From Anaerolineae bacterium (GTDB lineage: Bacteria > Chloroflexota > Anaerolineae > Aggregatilineales > Phototrophicaceae), in the NCBI GenBank assembly GCA_022843385.1, contig JALHNT010000016.1, positions 62,001 through 126,000 on the forward strand: a stretch of 64,000 nt of DNA, read 5' to 3'. Positions 28,530 through 36,525 of this stretch are shown piece after piece (within the stretch, counting starts at the first letter, position 1; every line of letters starts with the position of its first letter). A program made the position numbers and the translations under genes. The notes beneath the pieces were generated by a model, which had not been told where the DNA came from, did not search any database, and was given only the letters and a program-made list of their open reading frames with translations.

Positions 28530-28765
28530 AATGCTTGTCACAACAGGTCTGGTGGATGAGGGACAGCCACGCTTGACTGTCCCACTGATTATAGACCCGT
28601 CCGCCTGGGCTTATCCAGACTGGCTCTGAATCGCGCGACATCCATGATCACCCGTGTGTGGCTGCCGCTCCCGATCACCTGCGCCGTCCGATGAACTTCG
28701 ACTCGAAAGTGATGTTCCCCGACCAGACCGGGGATAATACCTTCCGCCATATTGCTCGTTTCCTG

Positions 28766-29551
28766 TCAGGCGCAGCCGGCCCATTTGAAGACATATCCCT
28801 TCCAGGTTTCAGGGGGCAGGCCGGGCGCGTTGACCTGCACCTCGCCAGAGGCCAACACATAAAGCTGCACCTCGCTGCCCAGCACATGCGGCGTGGAAGC
28901 CACCAGGGTGTTTTCAGCCGGTGTTCCAAGCGCCTTGATCTCGGCATTGGTGACGGCCAGCGCGAAGCTGCCCTGACCCTGCGCGTTGATGGCATAAATC
29001 TTCACCATGCCATCCTGACAGTAGATGGCGACCGATCCCCAGGGGTCATACTTGTTCTCCCGCCCGTCGCGGAAATTGGCCTTGTTGAACAGATCGGCGA
29101 TCACGCAGTCCTGTACGAACTGAATAGTGTCTCCGGCCTGACCAAGATTGCCGTCGACTACAACAGACACTGTTGAGCCCGGCGCGACAGTTGTGGCCGG
29201 ATCCCAAAACACGATGACGCCCAGTGCCAGATACTCGGCACCAGCTGCGTCCCCGCTGACATCGGGCAGTGAGCCAGGGAAGTATTTGAGCGGAATATTG
29301 GTGTCAACCAAGACAGGGGTAACTCCAAGGCCGTCAATGGCGCTGACATTAGCCGTATATCGTTCTGAAAAACTGGCAACGCTGACAATCATCCCATCGG
29401 CACAGATAATTTCTACGCGCATGTACCACACGCCGGCCCCGCCGCCAGCTCGATCCCAGATTGGGCCAGCCAGCCCCGGCGCGAATGAGAGCGAAAACAG
29501 AACCAACAATGATAAACCGAGTAAGGAATAACGGATCAATCGGCGATTCAT
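28766..29551 (-). CDS. Secreted protein of unknown function
   Basis: 261 residues from ATG 29551, which leaves a clean signal peptide (MNRRLIRYSLLGLSLLVLFS). The mature part is beta-rich with several Cys (VEIICADGMIVSV; CVIADLFNKANF; VAIYCQDGMVKIYAI). The last stretch, AIYCQDGMVKIYAINAQGQG, resembles a cell-surface repeat seen in Chloroflexota secreted proteins, but I recognise no named family. Confidence 0.6.
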   Translation of the reverse strand: MNRRLIRYSLLGLSLLVLFSLSFAPGLAGPIWDRAGGGAGVWYMRVEIICADGMIVSVASFSERYTANVSAIDGLGVTPVLVDTNIPLKYFPGSLPDVSGDAAGAEYLALGVIVFWDPATTVAPGSTVSVVVDGNLGQAGDTIQFVQDCVIADLFNKANFRDGRENKYDPWGSVAIYCQDGMVKIYAINAQGQGSFALAVTNAEIKALGTPAENTLVASTPHVLGSEVQLYVLASGEVQVNAPGLPPETWKGYVFKWAGCA

Positions 29552-29741
29552 GAGATGGCCCCTGTTCCTGAGTGAAGGCACAAGCGATCTGTTTCAATCG
29601 CGCTTAAGCATCATCATAGTTGAATTTCCTGATGAACCGCAATTGGTCGCAGGTTCGTGATTTGTAATGATTTGTTTTGTTCATAGGGTTTTTCGCCCTA
29701 TCTGAGTAAACTAGGTAGGTGTTTCAAGTGGATCATCAACC

Positions 29742-32700
29742 ATGAGTGTTCTCTGGGAACCTTACATTCCGGATCTGTTCATTGCTCAACTGACCCGCCA
29801 GGTTGATCCGATTGGTCAGGAGCAGCGGTTGGCGGCGGTTGTTCTCTTTGTCGATGTCTCCGGCTTCAGTCGCATGAGTGAAGCGCTGGGGTATCTGGGC
29901 AAGATTGGCACCGAAGAACTGACGCGCATCCTCAACGCCTTCTTCGTGCCGATGATCGACGAGATCGAGTCGTATGGCGGCGTCATTGGCAAGTTCGGCG
30001 GTGATGCGCTGACCGTTCTGTTTCCGTATACCGCTGCATCTCAACTGTCTGTTGTCCCTCGGGCAGCCCAATGCGGTCTGGCGATACAGACGAGAGCCGC
30101 TGAATTCGCCGAGGTAACAACCAAAGCGGGAACCTTCCGTCTGGCCGTTAAGGTGGGCGGGGCGATGGGCGAGGCGCTGCTCCTGGTCGTTGGACAGCGT
30201 GAGCGCCGCTTGGAGTACATCATCGCTGGCGCGGTGCTGGATCGCTCGGCTGAGTCGGAGCATGCGGCCGAAGCTGGCGATGTTGTGGTTGAAAATGCCT
30301 TGATTCCATTATTGGGCAGCAGTGAACTTCAGCCGCGTGGTGCTGGGTTCACTCGTATCAACCGGATCATGCAGCCTGAGCCACCGATCCCCGCATTGCC
30401 ATCAGCGCTAATCCCCGATGATCGCTTGCCGGTTTTGCGCGCCTTCCTGCACCCGGTGGTGGCTGCACAGATCGAGAAAGGACAGCAATCATTCCTCGGT
30501 GAACACCGCAAAGTAACAGTGGTGTTCGTCCGCTTTGATGGCTTTGATTATGATGGCGATGCTCACGTGGGAGATAAACTTCAGGCGTATGCTGCTCAGG
30601 TGATCGACTGCATTCATCGCTATGATGGGTATCTCAACAAGATTGATATGGGCGATAAGGGCAGTAAGTTTATTGCCCTGTTTGGAACGCCTGTCGCTCA
30701 CGAGAACGATGAGGCGCGGGCGCTGCGCTGTGCGTTGGAAATCAGCCAGATCAAGGGTGTTGTAATGCGCATTGGCGTGAACACCGGCTTCGTCTATTGC
30801 GGCCTGGTCGGGTCGGCCTCCCGCCAGGAATATACCGTGATGGGCGACGCCGTCAATCTGGCGGCGCGTCTGATGCAGGCGGCGCAGCCGTCGCAGGTAC
30901 TGGTCAGCCTGGCAACCCAACATTCAGCCGGGCTGGGCTTTGACTGGCAAGCGCTCCCGGCCATTATGGTGAAGGGTAAGGAACAGCCAGTCGAGTTGTT
31001 TGAACTCAAAGGGGTGCGCACGTCATCCGGTAATCGCCTGGCTGAACCGGTGTACACCCTGGAAATGGTCGGGCGGACGGCGGAACTCTCTTTGGCGAAA
31101 GAGCGTCTGTCATTGGCTCGGATGGGCGAAGGGCAGCTAGTGAGTATTCGCGGTGAAGCGGGCATCGGCAAGTCACGCCTCACTGCTGAGGTGGTGCGCG
31201 AAGCCCGCCAGCAGGGCTTCGTGGTTTCAGTCGGTGAATGCCAATCCTACGGCATGAATTCCAGCTTTCTCGTCTGGCAGAAAATCTGGCGCGACCTGCT
31301 GGATGTCGATGATGATCTGGATGATGAGGCCGTTGCTCTGCGCCTGCGCACCGGACTGGCCGCCATCGATGAGCGCCTGGTTCAGCGGCTCCCGCTGCTG
31401 GCTCCGGTATTAAACCTGCCGATTGCGGAAAATGATCTGACTGAATTGTTGGATGCCCGGACTTTCCGCGAGTTACAACATGATCTTCTCTTTCAGATTT
31501 TGCGGCATCGCACTCAGCAATCACCCTTGTTGTTGGTGTTGGAAGATTGTCACTGGATTGATCCCTTGTCGCTGGACTTTCTGGAATATCTCGCGCCCAA
31601 TGCGGCTGAACTCTCGCTGGCGCTGCTGGTGATCTATCGCCCGAATGACCTAACACAGCCGCTCCTGACATTACCGAATCACACGCTCCTCGATCTGGCC
31701 GAGTTCAGCGTGGTGGATATCGAACGGCTCATTGCGCTCAAGGTCAGTTCGTTATTTGGCTCAGGAGAAACGCTGCCGCGCGCCTTCATTGACCAGGTCA
31801 TTGCTCGTGCCAATGGCAACCCCTTCTTCGCTGAAGAGATCATCAATTACATTCATGGACGTGGTATCGTCGCTGGCGATCTGACTGCTCTGAGCCAGGT
31901 TGATTTGCCCGCTAGCCTCCACAGCCTGATCATCAGCCGAATCGATCAGTTGGTCGAAGATGAACGCAACATCCTGCGGGCGGCCAGCGTTGTCGGGCGC
32001 CTCTTTCGGGCTAACTGGATCTGGGGTGCGTTCACCGGTCTTGGTTCGCCGGATTTCATTCAACGGCGGCTGGAATCGTTGAGCCGATTTGATATCACAC
32101 CACTCCTTTCACCTGATCCCGAACTGGAATACATCTTCAAGCACATCATCACCCAGGAAGTGGCCTACGACAGTCTGGCTTTTTCGACGCGCGAAATGCT
32201 CCATGAGCAAATCGCCGCCTTCGTCGAGGTTGCCTACGCCGATCATCTGGAAAGCTACACTGACCTGCTGGCGTTTCATTATGGTCGCAGCCGGAATGTT
32301 AATAAACAGCGTGGCTATTTCCGCCGCGCCGCTGATGCTGCCAAAGAAGTCTTCGCCAATGACTCGGCCATCCACTTCTACCAACGCTTGCTTCCGCTGC
32401 TCTCCGATGAACAAAAGTCCGAAGTATTGTTGAAACTGGCTGATGTACTCAAGCTGGTGGGGCGCTGGTCAGAAGCCGAAGCGCATTATCGTACTGTCCT
32501 GCAACTGGCAGAAGTCCATCAGGATGTGCGCAGCCGCGCCCATGCCGAGAGTGCCTTGGGCGAAAGGATGGGGGACACTACCTCGCTGGATGAAGCGCAG
32601 ATATGGTTGGATCGCGCCCGGCAGACGTTTGACGCGCTTGGCGATGATGAAGGGCTGGCGCGGACGCTGCAACGTCTTGGGTTGATCTATCTGCGCAAGG

Positions 32701-33752
32701 AACAACATGCCCAGGCGTTGGAGATTTGCCAGCGTCAAATGCAGGTATCCGAACGACTGGGTGACATCAAAGGCATCTTTGAGATCAACAGCGCCCTGGG
32801 TTGGATTCACGTCTCACGCGGCGATTACGCATTGGCGGAAAAACATCTGCGCGAAGCACTTCAACTGGCCGATGATGAAAACTATCGCATGGGTATGGTG
32901 CTGGCACTGAACGATCTGGCGGGCGTCTGTTACATGAAAGGGGATTTGGGGCAATCGCTGTCGAACTGCCAGCAGGGTCTCGCAATTGCCTCGGACATTG
33001 GCTGGCGTCGTGAAGTCGGTCGCCTGATCGGGAACTCCGGCGCGATCTATCACCTGTGTGGCTACTTCTCGGAAGCCCTTCAATGCTACGCCTATGGTCT
33101 GGAAATCAACCTCGAGCTGAATGATCTGCGCGGCGTGTCTTTATGCTGTGCCAACATCGCCTCGATCTACGCCGAGACGGATCGGGTAGCCGCAGCCAGC
33201 ATGTGGAACGAACTCATGCTGCCCATCACTCAGAACCTCGATACCTCCATCCACCTCGAGCTGCTGAATAATCAGGCACACCTGCTGACTCGCAACGGCC
33301 AATTTCAGCAGGCCGAATCCTATCTCGCGCAGGTTCTTGCCTTGTGCCGGCAGACCGGGAATGCGCCGTTGGAGCTTAAGGCACGTCTGTTGGAGGTGCG
33401 CCTCAAAGTGAGATTGGGACAGATGAAGACTGAGGCAGCCCTAAAGCAACTTGTGACCATGTCTCATGACCTGACCAACGATGAGGTTCTAGCCGACCTC
33501 TATTACACGATATATCAGTTGCAGCCGGATAGCGATGCCAGAAGTCAAGCAGCCGAACGGTACCAGCGCCTGTATGAAGCGACGCCCAATATCGAATATC
33601 GCAAGCGCTTCCGCAACCTGACTGGCAACCCACTGGCTGAACCACCCCGGTTGCCTGCCCTTCCGCCTGATGTGACCAATCACAACTTGAATGTTGAAGA
33701 ATTGCTGGATCGAATACGTGAACAGTACTCGCTTAAGGGTGAATCGATTTGA
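29742..33752 (+). CDS. Tandem class III nucleotidyl cyclase with AAA ATPase and TPR region (soluble adenylyl cyclase-like)
   Basis: 1336 residues. The first cyclase domain (about 27-165) has both metal-binding Asp positions (FVDVSGFSRMSE; GKFGGDALTVLF) but no Asn/Arg transition-state motif. The second (about 255-395) has lost the second metal motif (DKGSKFIALFG) but keeps VMGDAVNLAARLMQ with the Asn and Arg. Together they form one complete site, as in mammalian soluble adenylyl cyclase. A STAND/AAA-16 ATPase follows with Walker A GEAGIGKSRL near 470 and Walker B LLVLEDCHWIDPLS near 600. The last third is TPR-like helical repeats. It is cytoplasmic and probably makes cAMP under ATP or ligand control; the product nucleotide is inferred. 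Confidence 0.88.
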   Translation: MSVLWEPYIPDLFIAQLTRQVDPIGQEQRLAAVVLFVDVSGFSRMSEALGYLGKIGTEELTRILNAFFVPMIDEIESYGGVIGKFGGDALTVLFPYTAASQLSVVPRAAQCGLAIQTRAAEFAEVTTKAGTFRLAVKVGGAMGEALLLVVGQRERRLEYIIAGAVLDRSAESEHAAEAGDVVVENALIPLLGSSELQPRGAGFTRINRIMQPEPPIPALPSALIPDDRLPVLRAFLHPVVAAQIEKGQQSFLGEHRKVTVVFVRFDGFDYDGDAHVGDKLQAYAAQVIDCIHRYDGYLNKIDMGDKGSKFIALFGTPVAHENDEARALRCALEISQIKGVVMRIGVNTGFVYCGLVGSASRQEYTVMGDAVNLAARLMQAAQPSQVLVSLATQHSAGLGFDWQALPAIMVKGKEQPVELFELKGVRTSSGNRLAEPVYTLEMVGRTAELSLAKERLSLARMGEGQLVSIRGEAGIGKSRLTAEVVREARQQGFVVSVGECQSYGMNSSFLVWQKIWRDLLDVDDDLDDEAVALRLRTGLAAIDERLVQRLPLLAPVLNLPIAENDLTELLDARTFRELQHDLLFQILRHRTQQSPLLLVLEDCHWIDPLSLDFLEYLAPNAAELSLALLVIYRPNDLTQPLLTLPNHTLLDLAEFSVVDIERLIALKVSSLFGSGETLPRAFIDQVIARANGNPFFAEEIINYIHGRGIVAGDLTALSQVDLPASLHSLIISRIDQLVEDERNILRAASVVGRLFRANWIWGAFTGLGSPDFIQRRLESLSRFDITPLLSPDPELEYIFKHIITQEVAYDSLAFSTREMLHEQIAAFVEVAYADHLESYTDLLAFHYGRSRNVNKQRGYFRRAADAAKEVFANDSAIHFYQRLLPLLSDEQKSEVLLKLADVLKLVGRWSEAEAHYRTVLQLAEVHQDVRSRAHAESALGERMGDTTSLDEAQIWLDRARQTFDALGDDEGLARTLQRLGLIYLRKEQHAQALEICQRQMQVSERLGDIKGIFEINSALGWIHVSRGDYALAEKHLREALQLADDENYRMGMVLALNDLAGVCYMKGDLGQSLSNCQQGLAIASDIGWRREVGRLIGNSGAIYHLCGYFSEALQCYAYGLEINLELNDLRGVSLCCANIASIYAETDRVAAASMWNELMLPITQNLDTSIHLELLNNQAHLLTRNGQFQQAESYLAQVLALCRQTGNAPLELKARLLEVRLKVRLGQMKTEAALKQLVTMSHDLTNDEVLADLYYTIYQLQPDSDARSQAAERYQRLYEATPNIEYRKRFRNLTGNPLAEPPRLPALPPDVTNHNLNVEELLDRIREQYSLKGESI

Positions 33753-33867
33753 TCAGGCAGCTCAGACAGATGTTTGTGATGGCTATAGCTTCACTGCATT
33801 GACGGATAGAAGTAGACGGTATACTCTGAGGATAGATTATGTGTCTGTTATGCTCGTAAGGTTTGCC

Positions 33868-34257
33868 ATGTCAATGCATGTTGTGCATATCGAAGATGAA
33901 AAACCGCTCAAGGAGATTCTTCGTATTGCATTGCAGTCGGCAGAACCAGGAATCAAGATGCAGCAGTTCATTCGTGGCGAAGAGGCGCTCCCCTATATCG
34001 AAACAAATGCGGCATCGATTGATCTCTACATCATCGACATTCGCTTGCCTGGCACTATGGATGGCATAGAGATTGCAAGACGTATCCGTGAACTGAATGC
34101 GCCTGGCTATATTGTGATGACCTCGGCTTATTCGCGCCCCAGCACTGAACTCTTGACCAGCCTCCGACTTGAGTTTTATCCCAAGCCCTGGCATCTCGCA
34201 GACATTACTCAGAAGCTGCTGCGCTATCGTGTGAATATTGAAAAGAACACCCTGTAA
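33868..34257 (+). CDS. Single-domain response regulator
   Basis: 129 residues from ATG 33868, chosen among three close ATGs because AAGG is six bases upstream. It is a receiver domain alone: acidic pair VVHIEDEKP, phospho-acceptor Asp in LYIIDIRLPG near 52, TSAYSRP near 80 and Lys in FYPKPWH near 100. There is no output domain, so it acts by protein contact or as a phosphate relay. It lies directly before the membrane histidine kinase and resembles the receiver fused to the kinase at 39270. Confidence 0.85.
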   Translation: MSMHVVHIEDEKPLKEILRIALQSAEPGIKMQQFIRGEEALPYIETNAASIDLYIIDIRLPGTMDGIEIARRIRELNAPGYIVMTSAYSRPSTELLTSLRLEFYPKPWHLADITQKLLRYRVNIEKNTL

Positions 34258-34337
34258 CAACATCTCAGTCGCTACGCTTTGGCTACGAGTTTAGATTTCC
34301 CTACTGAAATACAATCGCCCCCTGCTCATATTCAATC

Positions 34338-34343
34338 TATAAT
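34338..34343 (+). promoter_or_regulatory. Possible -10 element
   Basis: TATAAT 35 bases before the kinase ATG. No convincing -35 was found, so this may be an internal promoter that depends on an activator. Confidence 0.35.
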
Positions 34344-34377
34344 ACCCTCATCGATGATGAAAACTGCACCTTAGGAT

Positions 34378-36525
34378 ATGACACCATCGCGTCGTGCCTG
34401 GTTCTATCCAGGAATCAACTCACGAATTGTGATTCCCTTTCTGATGATCGTGCTAATGATCGCGGCATTGGGGATTTTCATTACGACGCGCCTGGTGGCG
34501 GGCAGTATCCAGGAACGATTTAGCAACCAGTTGTTCGATAGCGCCCTGGCGGCCAGTAACGCACTGGTAAAGATTGAGAACGATCAATTGGCTAATCTGC
34601 GACTGATGGCCTTCACTGAGGGTGTAGCAGACGCGGTTACCAGTCGGGACAATACGGCGCTCCAACGGCTTATCATGCCTCTGGCAAGCAACGGCGGGGT
34701 CGATTGGGTAATGGTGCTGGATCAATCGGCTCGACCCATTATCGCCTTCGCGCCAACGGGGGATGTTTCTGTCACCATTGAGGGCGCAGGCAACTTGCCC
34801 ATCGTCCAGCAAACACTGGCGTCCGAGCATGATGAACATGGTGACAAATACGCGGCAGTCCTTCCAGATCAGCAGTTGATGGTGTTTTCTGGCCCGGTAC
34901 TGAACCCTGATAATCAACGCATTGGGGTCATTGTTGTTGGCTTGAGTCTCCGCCGTGTAGTTCAATTGCTGGTCGAGCAATCGCTCTCTGCCATTACGCT
35001 TTACGGTCTGGATGGACGCGCCTGGGCCAGCTCCTTCACCCAACCCCTGGAGGTGTTGGCTCTGACCGCGGAAAAGCGCGATACCTTGCTCAACGGCATA
35101 CAGAATAATGTTACTCCCTTTGATGAACAGTCGATAGGAGACCGTGACTATCAGGCCATCATTTCGCCGCTTCAGCTTCGTCAGGAGCGGTTGGGCCTTC
35201 TATCGGTTGCTCTGCCGAGCGAATTTATCGTTGAACGCAGTTCCACCAGTCGCAATATCTTTGCTGCCCTGTTTGCGGCGCTTTTTGTTGGGGTCATTGT
35301 GGTGGGTTTTGCCGTATCCAGGACGATTACCTTACCCGTTTCCCGCTTGGTTGAAACGACGCGCGCCATTCGGTTGGGTGATCTTTCTACGCGAGTTCAT
35401 CTTGAAACCCCTGATGAGCTGGGCGAACTGGGTGAGTCGTTTGACGCGATGACTGATAAGCTCGTCCAACAGAACAGCCAGATCAGCCAACTCTATTATG
35501 ATCAACTGCGCGAGACAGCCCAGCGTGATGCCGTCTTCACCAGCATCAGTGATGTCTTGTTTGTCCTGGACTCGAAAGGAAAAGTCCTTCAGCGCAACGC
35601 CAACGCCCAGGAGCTGGTCGAACGACTCAAGGGGAATGCCGAAGATTCTCGCCTCATGCGCGATATATTCGTAGCGCCACAGGAATACTTTGCGCCTCGT
35701 CCGGTTCAGCTTGGCTCGCACTTTTATCAAGTTCACGTGACTGAAGTGATGCTGGAAGGGAATCGAGCGTTAGGCTATGTTGCGGCGTTTCAGGATATTT
35801 CGGCGCTGATCGAAACTGAGCGCGTTAAGGATGATCTGGTCAAACAGATGTCACATGAGTTGCGTACGCCGCTCGCGGCTATTCGGGGATATGTTGATCT
35901 GGTCAAGATGCTGGAAAGCCCACAGTTGACGGATCAGGGACGACAGTTTGTTGATCTGGCACTCGACAACCTCTCGATTCTGGAGCGGATGGTCAACGAA
36001 GTGGTCGATGTCAGCGTCGTTGTATCCAATCATTTTTATCTCGATGCACAATACACCGATGTCCGCGATATCGCGCGTGAGCGCTTTGATCACTGGTTGC
36101 CGGCGATGGCGAAACGTCACCTCAATTTTCGCTTCAATGCGCCTGATCTCGCTGTTTGTGTGGAAATCGATGTGGATCGTATGGCCCAGGTTATCGACCA
36201 TATCTTGCGCAATGCCTATAGCTATTCTCTGGAGGGCGGCCAGGTCCTCCTCACTGTGGGTCAGCAAGCGGAAAAGGTCTTCATCCGTATCGAGGATGAG
36301 GGTGTTGGTATTGGTGCCGATGAAGTTGATCGGGTATTTGAGCGTATGTACCGCGGGCGTTCAGCGGATGCTGGCCCAACTGATGCGCGCGGTCTCGGCC
36401 TGGGCTTATATTTGTCGAAGATGATTGTGGAGGCACACCAGGGAACAATTGACCTGACCAGTCAGGAGGGACAGGGAACAACCGTTACGATCCACTTGCC
36501 AGTACGGGAGGCAGAGGGTGGCTAA
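34378..36525 (+). CDS. Membrane sensor histidine kinase (extracytoplasmic sensor-HAMP-PAS-HisKA-HATPase)
   Basis: 715 residues. Transmembrane segment 1 is at about 18-40 (VIPFLMIVLMIAALGIFITT). An extracytoplasmic sensor of about 250 residues in the double-CACHE style follows (GVDWVMVLDQSARPI; ITLYGLDGRAWASSF). Segment 2 is near 297-318, HAMP near 320-372 and a PAS-like region near 385-475. HisKA has the phosphorylated His in QMSHELRTPLAAIRG near 490. The ATPase domain has NAYSYSLEGG, DEGVGIGADE and GLGLGLYLSK. Its end overlaps the next gene by eight bases, tying it to the stalk protein. Confidence 0.92.
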   Translation: MTPSRRAWFYPGINSRIVIPFLMIVLMIAALGIFITTRLVAGSIQERFSNQLFDSALAASNALVKIENDQLANLRLMAFTEGVADAVTSRDNTALQRLIMPLASNGGVDWVMVLDQSARPIIAFAPTGDVSVTIEGAGNLPIVQQTLASEHDEHGDKYAAVLPDQQLMVFSGPVLNPDNQRIGVIVVGLSLRRVVQLLVEQSLSAITLYGLDGRAWASSFTQPLEVLALTAEKRDTLLNGIQNNVTPFDEQSIGDRDYQAIISPLQLRQERLGLLSVALPSEFIVERSSTSRNIFAALFAALFVGVIVVGFAVSRTITLPVSRLVETTRAIRLGDLSTRVHLETPDELGELGESFDAMTDKLVQQNSQISQLYYDQLRETAQRDAVFTSISDVLFVLDSKGKVLQRNANAQELVERLKGNAEDSRLMRDIFVAPQEYFAPRPVQLGSHFYQVHVTEVMLEGNRALGYVAAFQDISALIETERVKDDLVKQMSHELRTPLAAIRGYVDLVKMLESPQLTDQGRQFVDLALDNLSILERMVNEVVDVSVVVSNHFYLDAQYTDVRDIARERFDHWLPAMAKRHLNFRFNAPDLAVCVEIDVDRMAQVIDHILRNAYSYSLEGGQVLLTVGQQAEKVFIRIEDEGVGIGADEVDRVFERMYRGRSADAGPTDARGLGLGLYLSKMIVEAHQGTIDLTSQEGQGTTVTIHLPVREAEGG

